Origin: Streptomyces olivochromogenes
GTDB lineage: Bacteria > Actinomycetota > Actinomycetes > Streptomycetales > Streptomycetaceae
Assembly (NCBI RefSeq): GCF_001514115.1
Contig: NZ_KQ948454.1
Span: 355,400 to 419,399, forward strand
DNA length: 64,000 nt
Direction of reading: 5' to 3'
The notes under the pieces: model-generated
What the model was told of the DNA's origin: nothing
The model's input: the letters and a program-made list of their open reading frames with translations, nothing else
Database searches by the model: none
Translations under genes and position numbers: made by a program
Part shown: piece by piece, positions 15,005 to 23,507 of the stretch
Numbering within the stretch: the stretch's first letter is position 1
Layout: each line of letters begins with the position of its first letter

Positions 15005-15211
15005 CCCCAACAGTCCAACGACCAGGGGTGATGCCGTCCGGCCTGGCTTGCGAGGTGTCCGGCTGGTTCTCCCGATACGGCGATGTGCACCGGTGTTGCC
15101 GTCAAAGACTGCCGTCACGTCATGGGGCGTCGGAGCTACGGTTTGGCCTGGCGGAACGCCGGCGTGCGCGTGCTCCGAGTTCTCGCTCAAGCTCCCGTAG
15201 CCCCCGTGGGG

Positions 15212-15427
15212 TTAGGGACGGTAGTGGTCGGTCATGGTGGGCGAAGAGCTGTGCACTGCGGCAGCGTTGTAGGAGACCCTGTCGTTGTACGCCTGCAGCC
15301 GCCGTGCTTGCTCGATCAGGCGACCGTCGACGTTCTCCGTGTTGCCGTTTCTTCGGCGCAGGAGCACGAAGAGCAGGACCAGTACCGCTGCCACCAACAG
15401 ACCAAACAGCACGCCGAGCTCGATCAC
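15212..15427 (-). CDS. Small single-pass membrane protein (hypothetical)
   Basis: 71 residues from GTG 15427, which has GGGGGGA 6-12 nt upstream. Residues 3-24 (ELGVLFGLLVAAVLVLLFVLL) form one transmembrane helix followed by RRRNGN, so the N-terminus is probably outside and the polar C-terminal tail (GRLIEQARRLQAYNDRVSY) in the cytoplasm. No family recognised. Lies between the tRNA-Thr fragment and the truncated integrase, in the fossil element zone. Confidence 0.6.
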   Translation of the reverse strand: MIELGVLFGLLVAAVLVLLFVLLRRRNGNTENVDGRLIEQARRLQAYNDRVSYNAAAVHSSSPTMTDHYRP

Positions 15428-15513
15428 AGGCGGTCCCCCCGAGTGAGTGCGTGATGCTCCACGATAACGAGCAGCCTCAGAGGTGCCTAGGTAGCTTCCG
15501 GGCGCCCCCAAAT

Positions 15514-16809
15514 CTGGCGTGGAAGGTGGGCACGCGCCCGCACTCGGAGTCGTTCCTCACTTCGGGCCTGGCCGAGAGCCAACGAGCCCAGCTCATCACC
15601 GCGGCCCGCGAGGGCGAGGCTTTCGACGTGGACAGCGGACTGCCGAAGTCCCTGGTCGTCAAGGAGCGGGATATCTCGTGGTACGAGCACGCCCGCAACT
15701 ACATCGCGATGAAGTGGGACGACTCCCCCGCCTCCACACGACGGACCCTCGCCGAAGCCATGGCCACCGTGACCCCCACGTTGGTGAAGGACACCAAGGG
15801 CTTGCCGGACGCCAGGGTTGTGCGCACCACCCTCTATAGCTGGGCGTTCAACAAGAACCGTTGGGAGGAAGACGCCCCGGCTGACATTGCGAAAGCGCTG
15901 GACTGGTTCAAGCGGAAGTCGCTGCCCACGTCTGCTCTCTCCGACCGCCTGCTCGTACGGAGCACCCTCACCGCCCTCTCCAAGAAGCTGGATGGCAAGA
16001 CCGCGGCGGCGAGAACGATCCGGCGGAAGCGAGCAATCTTCCACAACTCCCTGGAGTACGCGGTGGAGGCCGACCTCCTCACCGAGAACCCGCTCACCCG
16101 CATCAAGTGGAAAGCACCGGAGCAGGTAGAAGAGGAGTTGGACCCTGCCTGTGTGCCGGACCCCGAGCAGGCTGCCAAGCTCTTGGACGCCGTGCGGGAC
16201 CAGAGCCCCCGTGGGCGGCGTCTGGTCGCGTTCTTCGGCTGCATGTACTACGCCGCGGCGCGGCCGGCGGAAGTCATCGGGCTACGCCTCCAGGACTGCG
16301 ACCTACCGCGCCGGGGGTGAGGCATGCTGCGGCTCAAGGAGACGCGGCCGCGGTCGGGCTCAGCGTGGACAGACAGCGGGGAGGCTCACGACAGGCGGGG
16401 CCTGAAGCACCGTTCGCGGAAGGCGGTCCGCCCGGTCCCGATCCCACCCGAGCTGGTCGCCCTGCTGCGGTGGCACGTCACCGCGTACCGCACGGCGCCC
16501 GACGGCCGACTGTTCCAGACCCAACGCGGTGGGCTGATCCAGGACACCGGTTACGGCGAAGTCTGGGCCGAAGCCCGGTCGCGCGCCCTGACACCCGCAC
16601 AGCAGGAATCCCCACTGGCCAAGCGACCATATGACCTTCGCCATACGGCGGTCTCCACGTGGCTCAGCTCCGGTGTGGAACCTCAGCCCGTGGCCAAGCG
16701 TGCTGGGCACAGCGTGGCCGTCCTCTTCCGGGTGTACGCGAAGTTCCTCAGCGACGGAGACGACGCCGCCAACGCCAAGATCTCCGCCCGTCTGGGGCGG
16801 CACGGCTGA
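15514..16809 (+). pseudogene. Integrase pseudogene: N-terminally truncated, internal TGA
   Basis: In one frame this parallels the intact integrase at 33779-35143 from about its residue 25 to the end at very high similarity (for example SLPTSALSDRLLVRSTLTAL versus SLPTSALSERMLVRATLKAL). The first 25 or so codons and the preceding excisionase gene are absent. At 16318-16320 the codon for Trp292 of the intact protein is TGA, with the same frame resuming directly (GMLRLKETRPRSG). All catalytic residues downstream (R-H box, GHS, VYAK) are still encoded. Followed by the same hairpin terminator and att sequence as the intact copy. Confidence 0.9.
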
Positions 16810-16910
16810 GGGGTCGGAAATCCCGTCCACAGCCCGTCCACGCACCCCGAGGCGGGGCGTTCGAATGCGAGACAGCGCGAGACAGCACGTCCCTCAGGAG
16901 AGCACATGAC

Positions 16911-16953
16911 AAAGGCCCCGTGACCTGCGTAGAGGGCAGGTCACGGGGCCTTT
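16911..16953 (+). terminator. Hairpin terminator after the integrase pseudogene
   Basis: AAAGGCCCCGTGACCTGC pairs perfectly (18 bp) with its inverse, 7-nt loop, ending in TTT. The identical 43-bp hairpin follows the intact integrase at 35246-35288. Confidence 0.9.
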
Positions 16954-16955
16954 GT

Positions 16956-17015
16956 TTCCCGTGTGGCGGCGCCAGGATTCGAACCTGGGAAGGCTGAGCC
17001 GGCAGATTTACAGTC
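16956..17015. repeat. 60-bp attachment-site repeat, distal copy
   Basis: Identical over 60 bp to 35290-35349, covering the 3' end of tRNA-Tyr from beyond the discriminator through T-arm and variable arm to the anticodon stem-loop. Only the partial gene is present here, so this is the chromosomal-side att scar of the integrated element. Confidence 0.93.
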
Positions 17016-17585
17016 CCCTCAAGATCTCGCGCCCACAACCTGCTTGACCAGGCCCTTTATGGGATGCATGAGCGGGGTACTCGGTCTCCGTCCGCGTCTC
17101 GTCCTGATCTTGAAAATTCGTGCGACCGCGGACGTGGCCGTGATCGCCCCTGGGAGCGTTGAGTCTGTCCGCCGGAGACTCGTCAACCGCCGCCTTGTAA
17201 GGGCGGGCGTGACCTGCGACCAGGACGCCCAGGTCGCTGAGGCTGTAGAGCCAGCCCAGCTCATCGGCTCATCCCCACCGCGGCGAGCCTCCGTTGACCG
17301 TTGTTGACCGCACTATGTGGCACGGATGTGGCACGCGCTAAGAGGCTACGAGCTTAGAAGGCCCTTGATGGTCCGACGCTGCACGACCTCTGACCTGCGG
17401 TTGGCAGCGTTGTGATCGATAGGCCTGGGCGGCTTCGACGCGCATTCGACAGAAGCCAGTGATTGCTCTGGGGTGGCCGAGCGCCGGTATGGGCACTGTG
17501 GCCGCGGCACCGCTGATGCGGACACCCCGGGCCGAATCTAGACTGGCGAAGGCATGGAAAGTCCTGAATTAGGGAGATGTGCACC
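17016..17585. other. Gene-free stretch inside the element, nothing recognised
   Basis: About 570 bp between the att repeat and the bL37 gene. No ORF with credible composition. The last 40 bp hold a TAGACT hexamer (near 17536) that could be a -10 box for bL37. Confidence 0.4.
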
Positions 17586-17660
17586 ATGGCTAAGCGAGGG
17601 AACAAGCGACGCGGCCGTAAGAAGAAGAAGGCCAATCACGGCAAGCGCCCCAACGCCTGA
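17586..17660 (+). CDS. 50S ribosomal protein bL37 (24 residues)
   Basis: A 25-codon frame encodes MAKRGNKRRGRKKKKANHGK followed by RPNA. This closely resembles the mycobacterial ribosomal protein bL37 (24 residues, MAKRG...KANHGKRPNA), an actinobacteria-specific large-subunit peptide. GGGAG 8-12 nt upstream is a good ribosome-binding site. It is easily missed because of its size. Its location inside the att-bounded element is unusual for a core ribosomal gene: it may be a cargo paralogue or chromosomal DNA captured between tandem integrations. Confidence 0.85.
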   Translation: MAKRGNKRRGRKKKKANHGKRPNA

Positions 17661-17981
17661 GCCGACCAAGCAGACGGCCGAGGGGTCCCCTTGAAGACGG
17701 GGCGCCCTTTCCAGAGTTGGGCAGGGGGCTTCGAACCCGCGCACACGGCTTCGAAGGCCCGTTGTGACCCGAGTAACGTCGCTGGTCACGGCTGCACAGG
17801 TCCTCGGTCGGGTGCGGCGTGTCCACGGATGGTCCACGGCCTGACCACCGCCTTAGGAGTTCGATCGCTGAGCGGTGTGACTTCTCGGCAGGCTTCTTCG
17901 TGGTCGCTTGCTGGACATGACTTAGCCCGTTCGGACCGGTTCATGTGCGTCCGGCTTCTGTGGGACCTCATGGTGGACGAC
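17661..17981. other. Gene-free stretch, nothing firm
   Basis: About 320 bp. A plus-strand frame is open here but only becomes protein-like after 17982. A T-arm-like GGGCTTCGAACCCGC is visible near 17727 but cannot be extended to a tRNA. Confidence 0.4.
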
Positions 17982-18236
17982 ATGACGCATCTCCGTGTAA
18001 CGGCCTTGATGGCTGACGGTCAGACCGTGCAGGTAACCGCCATCACGGCATGGCCGGAGCCATGGATCACGCTGGAACCGGGGAAGGGGGAGAGTGAAGA
18101 CGAGATCCGCAACGGGCTGGCTGAGACGCTGAGGGCTTACCTGGCAGAGAACGGGGGGCGGGTTCTTGTACTACGTGGGCCCGACTCGATGATCGTCTGT
18201 CCAGCCGGCAAGATCCCACTATTCCGGGTGAGGTAG
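17982..18236 (+). CDS. Hypothetical small protein
   Basis: 84 residues from ATG 17982: MTHLRVTALMADGQTVQVTA, a central EPWITLEPGKGESEDEIRNG and a C-terminal GGRVLVLRGPDSMIVCPAGK. Alternating beta-like segments and acidic helix, no recognised motif. Earlier in-frame starts exist (17946, 17970) and the true start is uncertain. Followed by the large inverted repeat at 18276. Confidence 0.5.
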   Translation: MTHLRVTALMADGQTVQVTAITAWPEPWITLEPGKGESEDEIRNGLAETLRAYLAENGGRVLVLRGPDSMIVCPAGKIPLFRVR

Positions 18237-18275
18237 CTCGCTAAGGTCGGCGGAACGACTTTGGCCGGGAGCTGC

Positions 18276-18384
18276 TTTGGCGCGAGTGATCATGGCCCCG
18301 TAAGCTTCCGGCGCGTCGGGCAGTCTGTGGACCTGCCCGGTAAAGCACGACGTTGGGGCCATGATCTTCGAGGCTCGCGCCAAA
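18276..18384. repeat. Nested inverted repeats forming a potential cruciform (109 bp)
   Basis: Outer arms TTTGGCGCGAG (18276) and CTCGCGCCAAA (18374), middle arms ATCATGGCCCC (18289-18299) and GGGGCCATGAT (18355-18365), and an inner CGGGCAG/CTGCCCG stem. All three are nested about the same centre. Extended secondary structure like this is seen at single-strand initiation sites, oriT or double-strand origins of mobile elements; the role here is unproven. Confidence 0.7.
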
Positions 18385-19051
18385 GTGGCTGGCTAGAGTC
18401 GTGGAGCCGACCGCCCCAGCCGCAGCGGGTTCTCCCACTCCATGCCCGCACTCGCGAGCGCGCCGCCGGGCGCGGCCAGCCGGGGCGGAGACAGGAGGCA
18501 GGCCGCGCCGCAGAGGCGGCGCGCGCCCGCGCCGTGCGCGGGCCTTGATGCAGTGGGGAAAGTTCTACCGCGCCAAGGCAACGACGACTTTCAAGACCGG
18601 TCGACTGGCAAGGGGAAGTACCCCTCTGACCTGCTGTTTTATCCTCAGCAAGCAGATGGTGGCCGTGACGTTGGCCGCAGGTTGGCCAACGCCGACCCGA
18701 ACCAGCCGGGCCCGTACGACGCCATCGGCCCGAGTCTGCTTGCGGAGCGCCAGGCCAAAAGCTTGTTGCGCAGGAAGTTGCGCGCCGCAGGGTGGTCCTC
18801 GAACGACTCATGGCGCGGTGCCGATGACCTGCAATCGAGCAGTCGTCCACGGTCGTTGTTGGTCACTGTGGGCCGCCCTTCGACGGCCCACAGACGGCGG
18901 CCCCCCAGACCCCCTAGACCAGATCTTGGCTCTCTCAAGGCCGACGAGACATACGGAGGGGCGCTCCTCCTCCAGCACGCCAAGAGCTCGACCGCCGCTG
19001 TCCGTCGATTCCCCACACGCCGCAGGCAAACTTGCGGCAGCATTGGTGACC
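18385..19051. other. Non-coding leader of the STAND-like gene, nothing recognised
   Basis: About 670 bp. Frames are open through it but their composition is Arg/Pro-rich shadow-like. Base composition drops from very GC-rich (18470-18550) to clearly lower GC near 19050, where the next gene begins. Confidence 0.4.
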
Positions 19052-21277
19052 ATGAGATGGCGCGGGCGACGGATGTGGGGACGCTTACTAGGGCTCCTCC
19101 TTATCGTCATATTCTTCACTGCAGGGCCTCAAGCCTTCAAGGCTGCAAACATTCCTGCACCTCCATGGGTCGCTCCAGTAGTCGCTTCGATCGGAACTGC
19201 CGTTCTACTCGTGTTCACTCCGCTCCTACAGTCAGGCGTTGACAGACTAAAGAGCCGGAGCGAAAAGATAAATGCGGACGAGGATGCGCAAATCGAAACA
19301 CTGCGAGGACTCGGCGGCGAAAACAGATCCCTGCCACTGGTCTCGGAGATCAACAATAGGGCACTCTTCGGCATTCACCCAGCTATCCCTCTGCCCGCAG
19401 AAGAAGCGTCCTCAATATCTCCCGAGCTACCCATCTACGTACCTCGCGACATCGACGCGGATCTCCATACAGGAATCAGGAGCAAGAGTGAGATCGGGGG
19501 ATTTTTTCTCCTCGTAGGAAGAGCCGCCTCCGGAAAGACAAGATGCGCCTATGAAGCCATCAATGCCGTACTCCCCGAATGGCGTCTTTGCATGCCCGCA
19601 GACGCCAAAGCACTATCAAGCCTCGTGACAAGTGAATTCGACCTTAGTCACACAGTTGTATGGCTGGATGAAATCCAGAAATTTTTGGGCCCAGAGCAAC
19701 TACAGGCTGAGGTAATCCGAGGCATACTCATGAATAGAAACGCGCCAACCATCTTGATTGGCACCATTTGGCCAGAAAACTACAATCACCTTCGGGCACC
19801 GTTAGCTGAAACAGAGGAAGAGGACCCAAATAGGAACGCCAGAGATATCCTGAACTTGGCTTCACGGTTTGACATTTCGACTTTTTCATTCAAAGAGCTA
19901 GACAGAGCTCGCCAAATCGCAGAGATTGATCCGAGAATTGCCGAGGTAATCCACCGGGGCCCCAGTGCGAGCGTGACCGAACTTTTGGCGGCAGCGCCCG
20001 AGTTGATCCACCGCTGGATACAGGGAGAAAACGAGTTCGGCCGCCTGCTAATTACAGCGGCGGTATCAGCGCGCGCGTGCGGCATAGGGGAGGAAATTCC
20101 GGTAGGCACGTTGCGCGATATTGCCGTCGCTCTGATGAATGGGAGGCTTCGCGCAATGGCTTCCGATTCTTGGTTTGAAGAGGCCGTTCACTGGGCCTCT
20201 CGGCCTGTACGGGGCGCTAGCTCGCCGCTGGCCCCGCATTCGAAGATAATTGGCGCTGTCGACAGCTATACCGTCTCCGATGTCCTGACTCAATATGCGA
20301 ACGAGTCGGCACCCCAGCGTACGCGATCCGTAAGTGACGAGATATGGGAGATTACACTCAGGGATACAAATCACACGAGCACCTTGATATCAATTTTCAC
20401 GGCGGCAGAGGCGGCGGGAAATACGTCGATCGCCGAGAGAGCCGCCACGCGTGCAGCTGAGGCGGGATCTAACCACGCCATATGGCTCTTGTCTTTGTTT
20501 CTGGAGAAGCTTGGGAGAAATGAAGAGGCGCTGGCTTGGATATTGCGCGGCGCCGAAAGGAGAGACGTAACATCTATGGCCCTCGCTGGACTCCAGCTAT
20601 TTAAGACCGACAGGCGCGAAGAAAGTGAATACTGGCTGCGCCAAGCTGCCGCTGCAGGTGATGCTAACGCCATGGGCGGGCTGGGTGTAGTTCTGATGCA
20701 GCGGAATCAGTTCGAGGAAGCCCTGGTATGGACTCGGAGATCTGCCGAGAAAGGAAGCTTTGTCTCGATGGAGGTGCTCGGGGATCTCCTCGCGCAGCGG
20801 GGAGAGCGGGGCGAGGCAACAGAGTGGTTCCGCCGGGCAGTCCAGCACGGAAACAGAATTTCAGCACAGGCTCATTTGGGAATCCAGCTTATGGGGGATG
20901 AGGAGACCCTGGAGGAGGCTGAGGGGTTGTTGCGCCGCGCAGCGGAGGCAGGAGAAGTCAGGGGAATGGTGGGCTACGGCATGCTGCTTAGCCAAAGAGA
21001 CCATGAATCAGCGGAAGCTAGACATTTTCTTACTCTCGCCGTTGAGGCTGGCGACGAGCATGGAATGATGGCTTTGGGGATTCTGCATGCCGAGCGAGGC
21101 GAGACATCTAATGCTATTCATTTGTACGAACGGGCAAGTCAGAGCAATCAGAAGGCAGTGCGGAATCTGGCCATCGGAGAGCTAATGAAACTGCTGCGAG
21201 CTCAGGGGCGAGACGAGGAAGCGGCCCGCTGGGAACTTCAGCTAGATGCGCTCAACGGTGCCGGCGCCGACGAATGA
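19052..21277 (+). CDS. Membrane-anchored STAND-like P-loop NTPase with C-terminal Sel1/TPR-type repeats
   Basis: 741 residues from ATG 19052. Order: two N-terminal hydrophobic helices (about 11-29 and 38-60); linker with coil (RLKSRSEKINADEDAQIETL); ATPase domain beginning YVPRDIDADL, Walker A GRAASGKT (156-163), Walker B TVVWLDEIQ (201-209) and a later strand PTILIGTIWPE (232-242); then from about 440 to the end repeated helical pairs such as EESEYWLRQAAAAGDANAM and EEAEGLLRRAAEAGEVRGM, Sel1/TPR-like. This layout (anchor, signal-transducing NTPase, superstructure repeats) is typical of STAND proteins, several of which act in phage defence. GC and codon use (AGA, ATA, TTA-rich) are much lower than neighbours, implying recent transfer. 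No partner effector gene is adjacent. Confidence 0.85.
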   Translation: MRWRGRRMWGRLLGLLLIVIFFTAGPQAFKAANIPAPPWVAPVVASIGTAVLLVFTPLLQSGVDRLKSRSEKINADEDAQIETLRGLGGENRSLPLVSEINNRALFGIHPAIPLPAEEASSISPELPIYVPRDIDADLHTGIRSKSEIGGFFLLVGRAASGKTRCAYEAINAVLPEWRLCMPADAKALSSLVTSEFDLSHTVVWLDEIQKFLGPEQLQAEVIRGILMNRNAPTILIGTIWPENYNHLRAPLAETEEEDPNRNARDILNLASRFDISTFSFKELDRARQIAEIDPRIAEVIHRGPSASVTELLAAAPELIHRWIQGENEFGRLLITAAVSARACGIGEEIPVGTLRDIAVALMNGRLRAMASDSWFEEAVHWASRPVRGASSPLAPHSKIIGAVDSYTVSDVLTQYANESAPQRTRSVSDEIWEITLRDTNHTSTLISIFTAAEAAGNTSIAERAATRAAEAGSNHAIWLLSLFLEKLGRNEEALAWILRGAERRDVTSMALAGLQLFKTDRREESEYWLRQAAAAGDANAMGGLGVVLMQRNQFEEALVWTRRSAEKGSFVSMEVLGDLLAQRGERGEATEWFRRAVQHGNRISAQAHLGIQLMGDEETLEEAEGLLRRAAEAGEVRGMVGYGMLLSQRDHESAEARHFLTLAVEAGDEHGMMALGILHAERGETSNAIHLYERASQSNQKAVRNLAIGELMKLLRAQGRDEEAARWELQLDALNGAGADE

Positions 21278-21491
21278 ACCTTGAGAGGTAATTAGCGGGG
21301 GAAAAAGTTTCAGGGGCGTCTGAGGCTGTAGTACTAGTGCGGCATGGGACTGCCGTGTCTGGGAGCGGCCGTACGCGCCACCTCGGTTCAGGCATGGCTA
21401 TCGCTGGCGCCAGCCTCAGGTAGAGCGCAGCGTGCGAAGCATAGTCGGACACCCGGGAACGGCCCGACTCTCATGCGAAACACGAGGTCAG

Positions 21492-21520
21492 AGACCCGGA
21501 CATTGTGTCCGGGTCTTTTT
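21492..21520 (+). terminator. Rho-independent terminator
   Basis: AGACCCGGACA-TTG-TGTCCGGGTCT followed by TTTT; an 11-bp perfect stem with U-tract, downstream of the NTPase gene. Confidence 0.9.
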
Positions 21521-21634
21521 GCTCTGGGCCCGTCACGCTCGTACTAGCTCCGATGGTGAGCAAGGCGAACTACCCGCCTCACCACTGGCTCTGTACCGTG
21601 AAACCGGCCCCCAACCAGCAGGAGGCAGCACGTA

Positions 21635-22870
21635 ATGCGTGGCCTTGGAGATCACCTCAGCATCGGCGAGCGGATCGCGTTCTACCGCAAGCGCCGCGGC
21701 TACACGCAAGAGGTTCTGGCAGGACTGGTCGGCTACAGCACTGACTGGTTGGCCAAGATCGAAACTGGGCGCCGGAAGCCGCCCCGTATCGACATGCTCG
21801 CGGAGCTGTCGCGCATCCTGCGCGTACCCCTCGGTGACTTGCTCGGTCAGACCGTACTCATGGAGGACGAAAGGCAGCAGGACGACGTACCGGCCGTGCG
21901 CGACGCGCTCATGAGCCCGCGGCGGCTGTCGCGCTTGCTCTTCGGCCCTGAGGCCGAAGTCCAGCTCCCTACGCCCGCGCCTGCGGCCGTGCGTGTGGAG
22001 CACGCGTGGAACGACTACCAGGGTGGGCGACTCGGCAGTGTCATTGCCGCCCTTCCCGCGCTTCTCCAGACAGCTCAGGAGCTTGAGGAGCGAGCGGCAC
22101 GCCGTGGCGAGGACCATAACGACTGCTGGGCAGTGTCGGCTCGGACGCACCACCTCGCAGCAACGACGCTCGCGAAGATCGGCGAGTCGGACATCTCATG
22201 GCTTGCTGCCGAACGCGCGATGCGCGCCGCGGACGAGTCGAACGACCCGCTTGTGCTGGCGTCGGCCGCACGGTCCGGCACACACGCGCTGCTGGCCAAC
22301 GGCCGGTATGACGACGCGTTGGAGCTAGGCAATACGGCCGCTGCATGGCTGTCGTCTCGGGTCGCCGAGAACGACCCGGCGGCGCTGAGCCTGCTGGGGA
22401 TGATTCACCTGCGCGCCGCTGTGGCAGCAGCGCGCCACCAAGACCGCCCCAGCGCAACGGGCTTGTTGGACCGAGCCGAAGAACTCGCGGACGACCTCGG
22501 GTCGGATGAGAACTACTGGCAGACCGGCTTTGGGCCCACGAACGTCCAGCTTCACCGGCTGTCCATTGAGCTGGACCTCGACAACGTGTCGTACGTGGTG
22601 GAGCACGGGCGGATCAACGTGGACCACATGCCGCAGGAACGCAGCGTTTCGCACCGAATCGACTTCGCGCGCGCCCTGTCGCTCGCCGGACAAGGTGATG
22701 AGGCGTTCACCGAGCTGCAAACCGCTGAGCGCACATCGCCGCAGCTCGTACGTAACAATCCCAGGGTGCGCGAGACCCTGCGGGACCTGATCAAACAGTC
22801 TCCGGTTACGGGTGGCTCGCGTTCGTCCGAGGTGTTCGTAATGGCTCAACGGTGCAAGGCGGTGCAGTGA
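21635..22870 (+). CDS. XRE-family regulator with TPR-like C-terminal domain
   Basis: 411 residues. N-terminal Cro/C1 helix-turn-helix at about 9-66 (IGERIAFYRKRRGYTQEVLA then YSTDWLAKIETGRRKPPRI). The remaining 340 residues are all-helical with TPR-like periodicity (AWNDYQGGRLGSVIAALPAL, LGNTAAAWLSSRVAENDPAA), a common actinobacterial design in which the repeats sense a signal. AGGAGG lies 9-14 nt before the ATG. Its stop overlaps the GTG start of the flavoprotein gene (GTGA), so both are translationally coupled. Confidence 0.88.
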   Translation: MRGLGDHLSIGERIAFYRKRRGYTQEVLAGLVGYSTDWLAKIETGRRKPPRIDMLAELSRILRVPLGDLLGQTVLMEDERQQDDVPAVRDALMSPRRLSRLLFGPEAEVQLPTPAPAAVRVEHAWNDYQGGRLGSVIAALPALLQTAQELEERAARRGEDHNDCWAVSARTHHLAATTLAKIGESDISWLAAERAMRAADESNDPLVLASAARSGTHALLANGRYDDALELGNTAAAWLSSRVAENDPAALSLLGMIHLRAAVAAARHQDRPSATGLLDRAEELADDLGSDENYWQTGFGPTNVQLHRLSIELDLDNVSYVVEHGRINVDHMPQERSVSHRIDFARALSLAGQGDEAFTELQTAERTSPQLVRNNPRVRETLRDLIKQSPVTGGSRSSEVFVMAQRCKAVQ

Positions 22871-23430
22871 GTTCAGGCAAGCGTGGGGTGCTCGGGGTCG
22901 TCGGGTCTGCGGCCGGAGGTGTGGAGGCACTGCGTACCGGTCTGATTGAGCCCGCGATGGAGCGGGGATGGCAGGTGGCCGTCACACTGACGCCGACCGC
23001 GGGTCAGTGGCTGCGGCTGAGCGGCGAGGTTGAGCAGCTGGAAAAGCTGACTGGTCTCCCCGTGCGCGACGAGCCACGGTTGCCCGGCGACGCCCGACCG
23101 CACCCGCCGGTTGACTGCTACGTGGTCGCCCCTGCGTCGGCCAACATGGTGGCCAAACTCGCGACGGGCCTGATGGACAACCAGGCACTGACGCAGGTGG
23201 GCGAGGCCATCGGCACTCTCGGCTTGCCCGTCGTCGTCTTCCCGCGGGTAAACGCGGCGCATGCTCGCCACCCGGCGTGGCAGCGGCACATCGACACCCT
23301 TCGGGCGGGGGGCGTGCACGTCGTCTACGGCCCGGACGTGTGGCCGCTGTACGAGCCGCGAGAAGCGCCGGCGGGGCGCGAACTCCCGTGGGCGGCAGTG
23401 CTGGACGCAGTGGACACGGCCACTGGATGA
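22867..23430 (+). CDS. Flavoprotein of the Dfp/CoaC (HFCD) family
   Basis: 187 residues from the GTG that overlaps the upstream stop. Features of homo-oligomeric flavin-containing Cys decarboxylases: N-terminal GVLGVVGSAAGGVEAL (FMN phosphate loop), central CYVVAPASANMVAKLATGLMDN (the PASANT-like motif) and VVVFPRVNAAHARHPAWQRH near residue 130 where decarboxylases have their substrate loop. Small members of this family outside CoA synthesis oxidatively decarboxylate peptidyl-cysteines or are of unknown role. Tight coupling with the XRE regulator suggests one functional unit; substrate unknown. Confidence 0.85.
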   Translation: MSSGKRGVLGVVGSAAGGVEALRTGLIEPAMERGWQVAVTLTPTAGQWLRLSGEVEQLEKLTGLPVRDEPRLPGDARPHPPVDCYVVAPASANMVAKLATGLMDNQALTQVGEAIGTLGLPVVVFPRVNAAHARHPAWQRHIDTLRAGGVHVVYGPDVWPLYEPREAPAGRELPWAAVLDAVDTATG

Positions 23431-23461
23431 CGAGTCGTCAATCCTTTTGACCTGCAAGGAA

Positions 23462-23492
23462 AGAGGACCCGGACAGTCTGTCCGGGTCCTCT
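23462..23492 (+). terminator. Terminator after the XRE-flavoprotein operon
   Basis: AGAGGACCCGGACA-GTC-TGTCCGGGTCCTCT, 14-bp perfect stem, 32 bp after the flavoprotein stop. Shares its core (GACCCGGACA) with the terminator at 21492. Confidence 0.85.
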
Positions 23493-23507
23493 GCCGTTCC
23501 CGGCCAC

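Larger units (their letters stand above)
12978..16955. mobile_element. Fossil of one or more SLP1-like integrative elements
   Basis: Bounded by the decayed tRNA-Tyr fragment at 12978 and the 60-bp att repeat at 16956. Inside are a scrap of an integrase C-terminus (14174-14335), a truncated integrase with a nonsense codon (15514-16809), a tRNA-Thr 3' fragment (14963-15004), a lectin-domain remnant and two small secreted/membrane protein genes. No replication or transfer genes remain. Interpreted as the remains of earlier integrations next to the intact element at 16956-35349. Confidence 0.7.

Noticed and set aside
16318..16320. In-frame TGA in the second integrase considered as recoding or selenocysteine
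   Set aside because: The gene also lacks its N-terminus and excisionase, no SECIS-like structure is needed to explain it, and the intact paralogue has Trp there. Ordinary pseudogene decay is simpler.
17725..17745. T-arm-like GGGCTTCGAACCCGC as another tRNA fragment
   Set aside because: No anticodon or acceptor stem can be attached on either strand; too short to distinguish from chance.
18442..19242. Long plus-strand frame upstream of the STAND-like gene
   Set aside because: Shadow-type composition, no start signal, and it overlaps the NTPase start in another frame where the real protein has family motifs.
21492..23492. GACCCGGA octamers, recalled as the recognition sequence of a known Streptomyces TraB
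   Set aside because: They occur only inside the stems of two perfect terminators, singly and far from the tra gene, so base-pairing explains them. The CAGGGAG cluster beside tra is a better candidate.
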